The notes: generated from the sequence alone by a model not told the origin. Counted from the first letter of the stretch, positions 8,502 through 17,182 are shown. The stretch: 64,000 nucleotides of DNA from Candidatus Xianfuyuplasma coldseepsis (GCF_014023125.1 NZ_CP048914.1:1764698-1828697), one strand, 5' to 3'. Numbers and translations: made by a program.

Positions 8502-9926
8502 TTATATCTCCTTTACATCGTGGTACAGGGTAATGTATTTTTTGGCGGATTCTTCCCAACTGAAATCCTGTTCCATACAGCGTTTCACAAGATCTTTCCA
8601 ACTGCGTTGATCGCCGTATACTTCGAGAGCATTATTGATTGCATAAAGCATATCTCCAGCATCATAGTTTTCAAAACCGAATCCAGTCCCTTCCCCGGTA
8701 TACTTGTTGTAAATCTCAATCGTATCACGGAGTCCACCGGTTTTACGGACAATTGGTACGGTACCATATTTTAAGCTAATTAATTGGGCAAGTCCACAAG
8801 GTTCAAATCGACTAGGCATTAAAAACATATCGACACCTGCGTAGATTTTGCGCGCCATTTCATCGTTATATCCAATATAGACTCCGACTTGCTCTGGATA
8901 GTTTAATCGAAGATTATTGAAGTATTCTTCAATAGCATAATCGCCACTACCAAGCAGGACAAATTGGATTTCATCATTGGCAATCAACGGTTCTAAAACC
9001 TCCATCACCAGATCAAATCCTTTGGCTTCGGTGAGACGCGATACCATCCCAATCATTGGACGTTTATTCCGTGCTAATTGATAATATTCGCGTAAGGTCT
9101 CTTTATTGGTACGTTTTCCTTTTACATAGTTGTAGAGGCTATAATTGTAAAATATTTTGGAATCGACTTTTGGATTAAAGACATCGTAATCAACCCCATT
9201 GACAATTCCACGTAAGCGATCGGTTCGTTCGCGTAACACTGAATGCATTCCGTATCCAAAATAATCATATAAGATTTCATTGGCATAGGTTTCACTGACG
9301 GTTGTAACATAATCGGCAGTTACAATGCCGCATTTTAAGAAATTAATGACATTTTCAAATTCAAGTGCACTACTATATTCGACATCCAAATACGGCATTA
9401 ACTCTTTGCTGAAACGCCCTTGATACGCGATGTTATGGATGGTCATTATGGTTTTTATTGATGCATATTTCTGTTTATTACGATATTTTTGTTGCAACAA
9501 GTACGGAATTAATCCACTTTGCCAATCATTGCAATGGATAATATCTGGATAAAAATCAATTTCTGCTAACATTTGCAGTACGGCATTGTTAAAAAATCCA
9601 TATCGTTCCCCATCATCATAATGGCCATAAAGTGTATTTCGATAGCCAAAATAATACTCATTATCAACAAAATAAAAGGTTACGCCATCATAGACAGTCT
9701 TCTCAATTCCTGCATATTCTTTCTTTGGTCCAACGACAACACGGTAATGACATACAGGTTCCAATAAATCATGATATTTTTCTTTGGTCCACATGTGTTT
9801 CGGCACAACGACACGGGCATCCACACCGAGTGACGTGAGTGCTTTAGGCAAGGAACCTAACACATCTGCTAATCCCCCTGTTTTGCTAAATGGTGTTGCT
9901 TCACTTCCGACAAATAATACCTTCAT
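8502..9926 (-). CDS. glgA: Glycogen synthase (ADP-glucose)
   Basis: GT5 glycosyltransferase extending alpha-1,4-glucan from ADP-glucose, the product of the following gene glgC. The 474-aa protein begins with MKVLFVGSEATPFSKTGGLADV, whose KTGG loop (15-18) binds ADP-glucose; HNDWQSGL, TIHNIAYQG and the C-terminal motif SRFEPCGLAQ with GTVPIVRKTGGL are also visible. A longer frame upstream lacks homology; ATG 9926 follows GGAGGTGTATAC. A putative extended -10 TGGTATTAT lies just upstream. Together glgA-glgC form a minimal two-gene glycogen operon transcribed away from thiT, ending at the bidirectional terminator shared with recU. Confidence 0.95.
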   Translation of the reverse strand: MKVLFVGSEATPFSKTGGLADVLGSLPKALTSLGVDARVVVPKHMWTKEKYHDLLEPVCHYRVVVGPKKEYAGIEKTVYDGVTFYFVDNEYYFGYRNTLYGHYDDGERYGFFNNAVLQMLAEIDFYPDIIHCNDWQSGLIPYLLQQKYRNKQKYASIKTIMTIHNIAYQGRFSKELMPYLDVEYSSALEFENVINFLKCGIVTADYVTTVSETYANEILYDYFGYGMHSVLRERTDRLRGIVNGVDYDVFNPKVDSKIFYNYSLYNYVKGKRTNKETLREYYQLARNKRPMIGMVSRLTEAKGFDLVMEVLEPLIANDEIQFVLLGSGDYAIEEYFNNLRLNYPEQVGVYIGYNDEMARKIYAGVDMFLMPSRFEPCGLAQLISLKYGTVPIVRKTGGLRDTIEIYNKYTGEGTGFGFENYDAGDMLYAINNALEVYGDQRSWKDLVKRCMEQDFSWEESAKKYITLYHDVKEI

Positions 9927-10000
9927 GTATACACCTCCACTTCTTATTATATAATACCAAGTACAAACAAAAAAGGGTAAAATCAAGAAACCTTTTTCAA

Positions 10001-10029
10001 ATAAAAGAAAAGCACAATTGTGCTTTTCT
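10001..10029 (-). terminator. Terminator after thiT
   Basis: Perfect 24-nt palindrome (10006-10029) followed by T-rich bases on the minus strand, overlapping the thiT stop. Confidence 0.88.
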
Positions 10030-10591
10030 ATGCTTCTAATATGTTTGCTTTTTCAAGTCGTTCAAACATAAGTAGCCCCGTGATGATGACAAGAATCATG
10101 GATGGTCCAATATAATAGATATTATACAAGAATGAATACCACCAAGGATTTGCAAACTCCTCAGGTGTAAATCCTAAAATAAAATCAAAGATAACTACTC
10201 CGCTTATATAGTGGAATACAAATCGCAATAGGACGCCAATAACAACCATGACGACGAAGGATGATTTATTTTTGTCCATGAACTGGAACACAAGTGCCCC
10301 AAGACCAATAACACCAAAGGCAAAGATATAGTCTAAAAATAAGCTAGCCCAGTGCCACAGTTTCGCATCGAGTAATAGATTTAACAAGGAGTAGGTAACT
10401 CCAGCGATAATTCCATCTTTCAATCCGTGACGGTACACAATAATGAAAAGAGGGAGCATACTGAGTGAAACTCGACCTCCGTAGGGCATTTCCAAAATAG
10501 GAAAGAATGCTGCAATACCAGTGAATATTACTTCAAGTACAACAGCCAGTGAGACCAAAATTGCAATCTCTGTTAATTTGCTAGTGTTCAT
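10028..10591 (-). CDS. thiT: Thiamine transporter S component ThiT (ECF type)
   Basis: Membrane-embedded substrate-specificity subunit that captures thiamine and works with the shared ECF energising module (not in this window). The 187-aa protein has about six hydrophobic segments; the family's aromatic-rich thiamine pocket is suggested by DAKLWHWASLFLDY, VFHYISGVV and the NPWWYSFLYN region, and MPYGGRVSLSMLPLF matches the conserved loop 1/helix 2 region. A frame extension to 10672 runs through the riboswitch and is not credible; ATG 10591 follows GGAGGAAATAT. Expression is controlled by the TPP riboswitch and attenuator immediately upstream, which independently supports the thiamine assignment. 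A strong palindromic terminator overlaps the stop. Confidence 0.95.
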   Translation of the reverse strand: MNTSKLTEIAILVSLAVVLEVIFTGIAAFFPILEMPYGGRVSLSMLPLFIIVYRHGLKDGIIAGVTYSLLNLLLDAKLWHWASLFLDYIFAFGVIGLGALVFQFMDKNKSSFVVMVVIGVLLRFVFHYISGVVIFDFILGFTPEEFANPWWYSFLYNIYYIGPSMILVIITGLLMFERLEKANILEA

Positions 10592-10603
10592 ATATTTCCT
10601 CCA

Positions 10604-10633
10604 AATAAAAAGTTGTCCACAAAATCGGGACAA
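10604..10633 (-). terminator. Riboswitch-controlled attenuator before thiT
   Basis: Stem TTGTCC/GGACAA (10628-10633 with 10613-10618) followed by CTTTTTATTT on the minus strand. Its loop and 5' arm hold CCCGATTTT (10621-10629), exactly complementary to the 5' P1 strand of the TPP aptamer, so aptamer and terminator states are alternatives. Confidence 0.85.
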
Positions 10634-10648
10634 TCTACTTTGGATGGA

Positions 10649-10746
10649 ATAAAATTCTTCCTCCGCTGGCATTATCCAGATCAGGTTAGGTCTATTCTAG
10701 TAACAAGAATACTCTCAGCCTAGTTCTCTAAGCTCCCCCGATTTTA
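10649..10746 (-). ncRNA. TPP riboswitch (THI element)
   Basis: Minus strand contains the TPP aptamer core: GGGGGAGC, GGCTGAGAG, then ACCTGATCTGGATAATGCC and AGCGGAGGAAG. P1 closes with ATAAAAT (10740-10746) and ATTTTAT (10649-10655). It lies between a good promoter and the thiT attenuator. Ligand binding should free the terminator and switch off thiT. Confidence 0.96.
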
Positions 10747-10755
10747 TGGTACTTA

Positions 10756-10784
10756 AATTGTAGCATAGTTTATATAAATATACA
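10756..10784 (-). promoter_or_regulatory. Promoter of the TPP riboswitch-thiT unit
   Basis: Minus strand TTGTAT, 17-nt spacer ending TGC, TACAAT (extended -10). Start would fall just before the aptamer. It lies just beyond the 3' end of the upstream membrane protein gene. Confidence 0.82.
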
Positions 10785-10788
10785 ATGA

Positions 10789-11151
10789 TTATCCAGTATA
10801 GGTACAAGATGCTGTACTAAGTAACATGATGAACAAGAGGACATAATAAAAGATAAAGGCAATAGGCGATGTTAAAAACGTTGTAACACTACGCCATATC
10901 GTTGCGGTTTCGTCGTTCTTGCGAACGGAGATATAATACTTGATCATTCGTACTAACGACACAAAGAAATAGATAATTGTCGATGCAATTAGTATTACTA
11001 CAATAGATGAAAAAGCTCTTGATATCTCACGAATCATATCGTTAACATAATACATTACTCCAAGAATAACAAATCCAAACCCCACAATACTTAAATAGAT
11101 TCGAAATAGCAACCGTTCCCAGTGCATAAACGTTGTATGCTCTTGATCCAT
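10789..11151 (-). CDS. Small membrane protein of unknown function
   Basis: A 120-aa product that I do not recognise. It has three clear hydrophobic segments: about residues 13-35 (FRIYLSIVGFGFVILGV), 46-68 (FSSIVVILIASTIIYFFVSLV) and a C-terminal one ending LLFIMLLSTASCTYTG. Charged loops (RMIKYYISVRKNDE) lie between them. ATG 11151 has GAGGTGATAGA upstream, good evidence that it is translated. It lies between the pdp terminator and the thiT leader, whose promoter overlaps its 3' end. No function is proposed. Confidence 0.7.
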   Translation of the reverse strand: MDQEHTTFMHWERLLFRIYLSIVGFGFVILGVMYYVNDMIREISRAFSSIVVILIASTIIYFFVSLVRMIKYYISVRKNDETATIWRSVTTFLTSPIAFIFYYVLLFIMLLSTASCTYTG

Positions 11152-11210
11152 TCTATCACCTCTTAGGGTTAGTATAACAAGTTTGAATACAAAACAATAT
11201 CATTATGCAA

Positions 11211-11236
11211 TAAAAAAAGACTGCATCAGCAGTCTT
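11211..11236 (-). terminator. Terminator after pdp
   Basis: Stem AAGACTGC/GCAGTCTT with a 4-nt loop and T-run on the minus strand, overlapping the pdp stop. Confidence 0.9.
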
Positions 11237-12539
11237 AAATATCCTCTTTTGTAATGATTTCATAGATGATTGGTGTTTTGTCCACATGATCTTTGGAAAT
11301 GGTATATGCTTGTTGTACTTCGGCAATGATATCGTCGATGGATGATGTGTTCGTATAGATGGATGCGAGAACATCTCCTTGATCCACGTAATCGCCAACC
11401 TTCTTATGAAGTTTAATGCCAACATCCGGATCGATAGTATCTTCTTTTGTCGCCCGACCAGCGCCTAGTTTCATTGCCGCAAGGCCGATATCTAAGGCTT
11501 TAATCGATGCTATGTATCCACCTGTATCAGCATGGACGGATACAATATCTTTTACGTGAATAAACTGTTCAAGATCCGGTAGTTTTCCGCCCTGTGCTTG
11601 CAAGAATTCCAACTGTTTATCGTGTGCATGCTTATTGGTAATTTGCTGTTGCACCAATTCTCGAGCAGCATCAATACTATCGGTAATTTTTGCACTATAG
11701 ACCATGTAACTCCCGATTTCAACGCAAAGGGTAGTAAGATCTTCTGGCCCTTTTCCCTGTAATGTCTCTAAGGCTTCCACAACCTCTAATTTGTTTCCAA
11801 CGGTGAATCCAAGAGGTTGGTTCATATCGGTAATGAAGGCGACAACTTCTTTACCAACTTCAGTTCCAATACCAACCATGACTTTACTTAGTTCTTTGGC
11901 ATCTTCCAGTGTTTTCATGAACGCTCCGTCACCGATTTTCACATCCAAGACGATCACATCACTACCACTGGCCAGTTTTTTACTCATGATACTGGATGCA
12001 ATCAGGGGTATACTTGGTACCGTTGCTGTCACATCCCTTAGTGCATAGAGTAATTTATCAGCCGGACAGACATTGGCAGTTTGTCCCGCAACAGCGATAC
12101 CGATATCATTCACTTGTTTCGAGAAATCCTTCGGATCAATTGCTATCGATAACCCTGGTATACTTTCTAATTTATCCAAGGTTCCACCGGTATGCCCTAA
12201 CCCGCGACCACTAAGTTTCGCTACTTTAGCTCCTGCTGCTGCAACCAAAGGACCCAAAACGAGGGTCGTTTTGTCACCGACGCCACCAGTACTGTGCTTA
12301 TCGACTTTAATTCCTTTAATCGCCGACAAATCAATGGTTTCACCACTGTGTAACATCGCCATTGTTAATGCGGTCGATTCTGCAGTTGTCATCCCATTGA
12401 AATAAATCGCCATCAATAACGCACTAATTTGATAATCAGGAATATCTTTTGCGACGTATCCTTCAATTATAAAATTGATTTCTTCTGTGGTTAATGCATG
12501 TCCATCGCGTTTCTTTTCAATTAAATCAACTATACGCAT
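11235..12539 (-). CDS. pdp: Pyrimidine-nucleoside phosphorylase
   Basis: Splits thymidine, deoxyuridine and uridine with phosphate to free base and (deoxy)ribose-1-phosphate, the entry step for pyrimidine nucleosides. The 434-aa length equals Bacillus Pdp. The thymidine/pyrimidine phosphorylase signature is visible as SGRGLGHTGGTLDKLE, with the phosphate-binding KHSTGGVGDKT segment upstream and a C-terminal domain containing LHKKVGDYVDQGD. ATG 12539 follows AAGGAGTGATACAT. A TGTTATAAT extended -10 (12562-12570) lies upstream, so it is probably monocistronic with its terminator at 11211-11236. Products feed DeoB and DeoC encoded elsewhere in the window. Confidence 0.95.
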   Translation of the reverse strand: MRIVDLIEKKRDGHALTTEEINFIIEGYVAKDIPDYQISALLMAIYFNGMTTAESTALTMAMLHSGETIDLSAIKGIKVDKHSTGGVGDKTTLVLGPLVAAAGAKVAKLSGRGLGHTGGTLDKLESIPGLSIAIDPKDFSKQVNDIGIAVAGQTANVCPADKLLYALRDVTATVPSIPLIASSIMSKKLASGSDVIVLDVKIGDGAFMKTLEDAKELSKVMVGIGTEVGKEVVAFITDMNQPLGFTVGNKLEVVEALETLQGKGPEDLTTLCVEIGSYMVYSAKITDSIDAARELVQQQITNKHAHDKQLEFLQAQGGKLPDLEQFIHVKDIVSVHADTGGYIASIKALDIGLAAMKLGAGRATKEDTIDPDVGIKLHKKVGDYVDQGDVLASIYTNTSSIDDIIAEVQQAYTISKDHVDKTPIIYEIITKEDI

Positions 12540-12591
12540 ATGTATCACTCCTTGCGATACTATTATAACATATTTGGGGTAAAATTAGAAC

Positions 12592-13467
12592 TTATAAAAA
12601 CAGCAAACTAACACCGATTAAAGCAACAATCGAACCAATGATTTCAATCGCATTTACCCGCTCTTTGAAGAGGATTAATGAGAATGGTATGATAAAAATA
12701 ATGTTCATTTGTGAAATCGTTGTGGCAATACCTAAACTGGTATATTGAAGGGCTAGCAAACTGGATGAAACACCAAGAAATGGTCCAAAGATAGAGCCGA
12801 TAATGATGAAAACAAGGGCTCGTTTGTTGAAGAAAGCTTGTTTGATATTTGGCCAACGTCGTTGCATAGTAATAATCAGTGCAAAACCAACAATGGCTGC
12901 AATGATCCGTATTTGGGTGGCAGCAAACGCACTATAATCCCCCATACCAATTTTACTGAACAAAAGTCCAACGGCTTGGGCAACAGCACCAATCATTGCA
13001 AATAGTGCTCCTCGCATCCTATGTGGATGTCGTTCATGATCTTCTTCTTTATAGATGACAACGAGAATAATTGCTGCTATCGTAATTGTCATCCCAATAA
13101 TGTTTTGAACGGATAAATACTCATCAAAGTATAGGAGTCCTAATATCGCTGTGATGGGTGGAACCATACTATAAATAACAAGTGATATCCTCCCACCAAC
13201 ATCAACAAACGCTTGAAACAAAAAGTAATCACCAATGACAAAACCAATCACACCACTCAAAAGCATCCAGTTCCACGTATGGGATGAGGCATCGATTGGA
13301 ATCATGTACCCGCGTGTTATATAGAGAAAGATCGAGATAAAGACAAAACCAAAAAGCAAGCGAATAAAGTTCACCGATAACGATCCAACTTTCTTCCCTG
13401 CGGCTTCAAATGATAATACGGTAAAAGTCCAACAAAACGCAGTACCTAAAGAAATCAGTTCACCCAT
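12592..13467 (-). CDS. DMT/EamA-family transporter
   Basis: Predicted ten-helix drug/metabolite transporter, 291 aa, built from two tandem EamA domains (about 1-140 and 150-291). Typical EamA elements are the N-terminal GTAFCWTFTVLSFE, the NFIRLLFG helix, FDEYLSVQNIIGM ending domain one, and FKERVNAIEIIGSIVALIGV closing domain two. Substrates of this family range over amino acids, metabolites and nucleosides and cannot be read from sequence. ATG 13467 gives a plausible N-terminus with AAAGGAC upstream; a TTG start 18 nt earlier is possible. Confidence 0.85.
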   Translation of the reverse strand: MGELISLGTAFCWTFTVLSFEAAGKKVGSLSVNFIRLLFGFVFISIFLYITRGYMIPIDASSHTWNWMLLSGVIGFVIGDYFLFQAFVDVGGRISLVIYSMVPPITAILGLLYFDEYLSVQNIIGMTITIAAIILVVIYKEEDHERHPHRMRGALFAMIGAVAQAVGLLFSKIGMGDYSAFAATQIRIIAAIVGFALIITMQRRWPNIKQAFFNKRALVFIIIGSIFGPFLGVSSSLLALQYTSLGIATTISQMNIIFIIPFSLILFKERVNAIEIIGSIVALIGVSLLFL

Positions 13468-13524
13468 AGTCGTTTGTCCTTTCAAATTCTACACCAATTA
13501 TATAGTAGAAGGGAACAAGAGTAA

Positions 13525-13547
13525 ATAAAAAAGAGGGATTTCCCTCT
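13525..13547 (-). terminator. Terminator after plsC
   Basis: GC-containing stem AGAGGG/CCCTCT with a 4-nt loop and T-run on the minus strand, overlapping the plsC stop. Confidence 0.88.
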
Positions 13548-14373
13548 ATTTTATCGTTTGTTCAAAGATGTTGAGTTGTTGCTGAATGCGTTCTTTAACA
13601 AGATCACTTAGTTCATGTGATGATAAGTCCTTATATTCTTCGTATGGTAGTAAAGGATGTACATGAAGATGAATTTTGTAACGTCTCCATGGAATGGATT
13701 TAAAGATTGTACAGGCATTGTATTGGGTTACAATCACGATATCCGCTTTCGGTTTCATCGCTAATTTGAAAGCTCCCGGTTTAAACTCAATCATCTCGTT
13801 TCCAAATGATCGTTTCCCTTCGGGGAATATCCCCATCGACATCCCTTGTTTGTAATGTTTGATCCCATCAATAATCGTACGGGCGGCACTACGATCGGCT
13901 TCACGGGAGATAAACACATTCCCTAGGATTTCCATCCATTGCCCGAAGATTGGCATCTTCTGTAAGGCTTCTTTCGCCACAAAACTCAGAGGGAGATTCT
14001 TGAAGACGGGCTTAATAATTAAAATGTCATAATTCTCTTGATGGTTTCCAACGAGGACAAAATGATCTTCTGGGATATTTTCCTGTCCAGACACAATGAC
14101 TTTTGTCCGGATCAAATGCAATCCCAAACGCAATAAACTATTCGCGATGCGATGGTTGGTGATATTTGTTATCGGATACTTCTGACGAAGCAATCCCAAA
14201 ATTTTTAGGATACATAATTGGGTAATGAAACTAACGATGAACCCGATAAGAATCGATAGTACAACAAACAAATACCATACGCCATTTGTTGGATCAAACC
14301 ATGGTCCCGGCAGGAGATACAAGAATCCCAAGGCATAGATCAACATAAAGACATAGTAGCTTAAAATAAACAT
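13546..14373 (-). CDS. plsC: 1-acyl-sn-glycerol-3-phosphate acyltransferase
   Basis: Membrane acyltransferase forming phosphatidic acid from lysophosphatidic acid in phospholipid synthesis. The 275-aa protein begins with two hydrophobic helices (residues 1-25 and 35-60). The acyltransferase H(X)4D motif is NHQENYD, followed by FPEGKRS, the acceptor-phosphate motif, with FISREADRSA between. Its ATG directly abuts the folA stop (TAAATG) with GGAGGGCAACATAA as ribosome site, so it belongs to the thyA-folA-plsC transcript. A compact GC-rich hairpin with T-run terminates it. Confidence 0.92.
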   Translation of the reverse strand: MFILSYYVFMLIYALGFLYLLPGPWFDPTNGVWYLFVVLSILIGFIVSFITQLCILKILGLLRQKYPITNITNHRIANSLLRLGLHLIRTKVIVSGQENIPEDHFVLVGNHQENYDILIIKPVFKNLPLSFVAKEALQKMPIFGQWMEILGNVFISREADRSAARTIIDGIKHYKQGMSMGIFPEGKRSFGNEMIEFKPGAFKLAMKPKADIVIVTQYNACTIFKSIPWRRYKIHLHVHPLLPYEEYKDLSSHELSDLVKERIQQQLNIFEQTIK

Positions 14374-14850
14374 TTATGTTGCCCTCCTTTCATAGACACA
14401 AAACCGTAGTTCCCCTCGAACTTGTTCTTGAACGAGATTGTATTTTGAATAATCAATCTCGCTAAAGTAGACATCACCATCATAGTCTTTATCGATGTGC
14501 GTAATGTATAATCGATCCGCGATATCCAGTGTAATATCATAGATGACTTTTCCCCCAATGATAAAGATATCTTGGTCTTTGGGAAAGTTCTTCAAATAAG
14601 AAATAATATCATCCGTTGTTTCAACTCCCGGATACTGATATCCCGAAAGGGTTGCGATCACGCTCGTACGATTGGGCAATGGTTTACCGATATAACCCAA
14701 GATGGATTGAAAGGTAGCTTCGCCCATAATGACAGTTTTATTGAGAGTGGTTCTCCTAAAATACTCCATATCCTCTTTATAGTGCCAAGGTAGTTCATTG
14801 CCCTTACCGATCACGTTGTTTCGGGCAATGGCGACAATCAGATTAATCAT
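14374..14850 (-). CDS. folA: Dihydrofolate reductase
   Basis: NADPH-dependent reduction of dihydrofolate to tetrahydrofolate, regenerating the cofactor consumed by the upstream thyA product. The 158-aa protein shows [22 protein letters not shown] with the catalytic acid in a WHYKED context, MGEATFQSI (usually MGRKTFESI), LPNRTSVI and the NADPH-binding IIGGKVIY. Its ATG lies within the ATGA overlap with the thyA stop (14847-14850), so translation is coupled. The substitution of RK by EA in the cofactor-binding helix motif is mild and does not suggest loss of activity. Confidence 0.95.
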   Translation of the reverse strand: MINLIVAIARNNVIGKGNELPWHYKEDMEYFRRTTLNKTVIMGEATFQSILGYIGKPLPNRTSVIATLSGYQYPGVETTDDIISYLKNFPKDQDIFIIGGKVIYDITLDIADRLYITHIDKDYDGDVYFSEIDYSKYNLVQEQVRGELRFCVYERRAT

Positions 14851-15728
14851 ACCGATACCTTCGCTTTTATCAATGGATGGGGATCATATCCAACCAGTTC
14901 AAAATCGCTATAAGTGAACGCGTCAATCGCCGTGACTTTCGGATTGATCTTCATCGTCGGTAATCGTCGTGGTTCTCTGGATAATTGGGTGTGAACTTGT
15001 TTAAAGTGATCATTATAAATATGGGTATCTCCCAAGGTATGAATGAAATCACCAACATCGAGATTGCAGACTTGGGCAACCATCATCGTTAGCAAGGCAT
15101 AACTTGCGATATTAAACGGGACTCCTAAAAAAACATCCGCACTTCTTTGATACAATTGGCAAGACAATTTACCGTTGTTAACATAAAACTGAAACATCAT
15201 GTGACATGGCGGCAAAGCCATGTCTGGAATCATTGGTGGATTCCAGGCATTGACGATAAGTCGTCGGGAACTGGGGTTGGTTTTGATCGTATTAATCACC
15301 TCTTGTAATTGATCGACAAACCGTCCGTCAGGACCATCGAAATGACGCCATTGGTGACCGTATACAGGACCTAATTCACCGTGTTTCGCTGCGAAATTGT
15401 CGTCGTGTTTAATCTTTTGGACAAATTCCTGCAATGTTTCCCCACGATAATCCTTGTGTTTTGTAAATGCTTGGTAGGGCCATTCGTTCCAAATTCGAAC
15501 GTTATGATCTACAAGATATTTAATGTTAGTATTCCCCGAGATAAACCACAATAGTTCATGAATAATGGATTTTAAATGCACTTTTTTGGTTGTTAATAGA
15601 GGGAATCCTTCGGATAGATCAAAACGCATTTGATAGCCAAAGGTACTGAGCGTTCCCGTCCCAGTTCGATCGGTTTTTACCGTTCCGTTATCTAATATAT
15701 GTTGGAGTAAATCAAGATATTGTCTCAT
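14847..15728 (-). CDS. thyA: Thymidylate synthase (ThyA type)
   Basis: Methylates dUMP to dTMP using methylene-tetrahydrofolate. At 293 aa it includes [18 protein letters not shown], the dUMP-phosphate contacts, the active-site cysteine in [30 protein letters not shown] and the C-terminal tail ending KAKVSV. The insert around residues 90-130 ([20 protein letters not shown]) is of the long-form class found in E. coli-like and some Bacillota enzymes. It overlaps both neighbours by four bases: its ATG with the stop of the upstream small membrane protein gene and its TGA with the folA start. TGA is the stop here, supporting the standard genetic code. Confidence 0.96.
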   Translation of the reverse strand: MRQYLDLLQHILDNGTVKTDRTGTGTLSTFGYQMRFDLSEGFPLLTTKKVHLKSIIHELLWFISGNTNIKYLVDHNVRIWNEWPYQAFTKHKDYRGETLQEFVQKIKHDDNFAAKHGELGPVYGHQWRHFDGPDGRFVDQLQEVINTIKTNPSSRRLIVNAWNPPMIPDMALPPCHMMFQFYVNNGKLSCQLYQRSADVFLGVPFNIASYALLTMMVAQVCNLDVGDFIHTLGDTHIYNDHFKQVHTQLSREPRRLPTMKINPKVTAIDAFTYSDFELVGYDPHPLIKAKVSV

Positions 15729-15991
15729 TCTTCTTCACGTCGCTTTCCTTGGATGAATTTGATGACTTGTTTTAAGAATACGGCAATCGCCAGAATAATT
15801 GGGATCGTTGGTGTGAATGGTCCAGCCCAAAATGCAACATAGGCAAACCCTAGTCCATACAGGTAATCATTTTCCGTGATAATTGCATAATAAACAAACA
15901 ACCATAATGGAATATAGAATATGATTGCTGCTACCAATATATAGACAAACATGTCTTTGACAAAGATGTTTTCTTTTAGCCATTTTTTCAT
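15725..15991 (-). CDS. Small membrane protein of unknown function
   Basis: An unrecognised 88-aa protein heading the thyA-folA-plsC operon. Two long hydrophobic stretches are visible, [21 protein letters not shown] (about 15-35) and [19 protein letters not shown] (about 57-75), with a basic start (MKKWLKEN) and a charged tail (GKRREEE). GTGGTGATACA precedes ATG 15991, a weak but usable ribosome site. The ATGA overlap with thyA supports translation. No function can be assigned. Confidence 0.7.
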   Translation of the reverse strand: MKKWLKENIFVKDMFVYILVAAIIFYIPLWLFVYYAIITENDYLYGLGFAYVAFWAGPFTPTIPIILAIAVFLKQVIKFIQGKRREEE

Positions 15992-16061
15992 TGTATCACC
16001 ACGTTATAAACTTCGTTGTTATTATATCAAAAAACAACCAAATATGAAAATTAAAAGTAAA

Positions 16062-16089
16062 ATAAAAAAGAAAGTGTTGATCCACTTCC
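16062..16089 (-). terminator. Terminator after ssb
   Basis: Stem GGAAGTG/CACTTTC (one G-U pair), 6-nt loop, T-run on the minus strand. Confidence 0.82.
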
Positions 16090-16090
16090 T

Positions 16091-16438
16091 TTAGGTTGTT
16101 GCACTTCCATTGTCTTTTTTGGTATTGATAAAGGTAATTTTCTCAGCGATGACCTCAGGATAACTGAAGGTTTTTCCCTCCTCATATTCATAATAACGCT
16201 GGGCCAAACGTGCTTTCACACCCACAACACTACCCTTCTTACAATATTGTACGGTATTCTCAGCAATGCCACTCCACAGCGTACAGGCAATAAAATCCGT
16301 ATCGTATTCTCCGGTCTCAGCATTCTTATATCCGCGTTGAATCGCTAGGGTAATGGTGGTTACATTACGACCATCATCTAATGTTCTCAGTTCGGGATCA
16401 TATACCATTCGTCCTACTAAAATAACTTGATTTAACAT
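16091..16438 (-). CDS. ssb: Short single-stranded DNA-binding protein (SsbB-like)
   Basis: OB-fold single-stranded DNA-binding protein, 115 aa. The N-terminus MLNQVILVGRMVYDPELR, the TITLAIQRGY strand and the FIACTLWSGIAENT region are classic SSB. It ends shortly after the OB fold (EVIAEKITFINTKKDNG) and lacks the long disordered linker and acidic DDDIPF-type tip by which the main SSB recruits partners; this resembles Bacillus SsbB (YwpH), a competence-linked paralogue of about 113 aa. A second, full-length ssb is therefore expected elsewhere in the genome. It is monocistronic with its own terminator. Confidence 0.92.
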   Translation of the reverse strand: MLNQVILVGRMVYDPELRTLDDGRNVTTITLAIQRGYKNAETGEYDTDFIACTLWSGIAENTVQYCKKGSVVGVKARLAQRYYEYEEGKTFSYPEVIAEKITFINTKKDNGSATT

Positions 16439-16515
16439 ACTTCCTCCTTTTTGATGTAGTGTACTATATTGATTGCTTGAAGGCGATTGTCGTTTGATAA
16501 ACAGTATCCATACAA

Positions 16516-16543
16516 AAACACAGAATTTTCGAAAATTCTGTGT
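16516..16543 (-). terminator. Perfect 28-nt palindrome, probable second terminator of the lemA operon
   Basis: Arms of 14 bases pair without mismatch, centred on TCGA, followed on the minus strand by TTTTTGT. It lies upstream of ssb and downstream of another lemA hairpin. It could alternatively be an operator for ssb. Confidence 0.65.
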
Positions 16544-16560
16544 TGATTGTCAGGATTCAA

Positions 16561-16590
16561 GAGAATAAAACAGATAATTCATCTGTTTTT
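16561..16590 (-). terminator. Terminator after lemA
   Basis: Stem AAAACAGAT/ATCTGTTTT, 5-nt loop, T-rich tail on the minus strand, 26 nt past the lemA stop. Confidence 0.8.
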
Positions 16591-16615
16591 CTCACATTAC
16601 GCTTATTTCGTAAAA

Positions 16616-17179
16616 TTAAAAACTTATGTCAACGTCTTCTCGTTTTGCGGCTTCTGCTTCAAAGAATTCTTTTTTCGTCATTTGAATCATTCCGGCAACA
16701 ATACTAGTTGGGAACGTGACGATTCGCGAGTTAATCGTTGAAACATTCGCATTGTATAAACGTCTTGCTGCTTGAAGGTGTTCTTCGACATCGGTAATGT
16801 TTTGTTGTAGATTTAAGAATGATTTATCCGCTTTGAGATCGGGGTAGGCTTCGACAGCTACATTGATCCCAGATTGGATTCCATTCATTTTTTCCATGAA
16901 CTCTTGTTTTTGCTCCATGGTCAAGTTCTTTGGTAAGCCAGCACGCCATTTGGTGACACTTTCCAATGTTTCCTTTTCGTGTTTGGCATATCCTTTTACA
17001 GTGTTTACTAGTTTTGAAAGGACATCAAAGCGCTTGGTTAAAGCAACGTCGATTCCACTATCGGCTTCTTCAACTTTTACTTCCAGTTGACGTAATGAGT
17101 TCATGGTACCGATGTACCATACAACAATCAATAATAAGACAACAGCAATAATAATGACTACAGTTACTCCAGGTGGCAT
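16616..17179 (-). CDS. lemA: LemA family protein
   Basis: Membrane-anchored helical-bundle protein of unknown biochemical role. One N-terminal transmembrane helix (about residues 5-23, VTVVIIIAVVLLLIVVWY) is followed by a soluble domain with the family's conserved ALTKRFDVLSKLVNTVKGY, AYPDLKADKSFLNLQ and ARRLYNANVSTINSRI segments; 187 aa is normal. ATG 17179 follows AAAAAAGGAGTG and begins 3 nt after the DUF3137 stop. Pairing of LemA with a DUF3137 protein is recurrent in Bacillota and Mollicutes, which points to a joint membrane complex. Two hairpins downstream terminate the transcript. Confidence 0.92.
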   Translation of the reverse strand: MPPGVTVVIIIAVVLLLIVVWYIGTMNSLRQLEVKVEEADSGIDVALTKRFDVLSKLVNTVKGYAKHEKETLESVTKWRAGLPKNLTMEQKQEFMEKMNGIQSGINVAVEAYPDLKADKSFLNLQQNITDVEEHLQAARRLYNANVSTINSRIVTFPTSIVAGMIQMTKKEFFEAEAAKREDVDISF

Positions 17180-17182
17180 AAT

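Noticed and set aside
11156-11425. 89-codon ORF overlapping the end of pdp
   Set aside because: Same-strand out-of-frame shadow of pdp; it lacks a ribosome site and crosses the pdp terminator.
12576-12583. Octamer GGGGTAAA shared by the pdp and deo operon promoter regions (also 26040-26047)
   Set aside because: The same octamer also occurs inside ylmG, so two promoter copies are not beyond chance; no inverted symmetry. Not reported as an operator.
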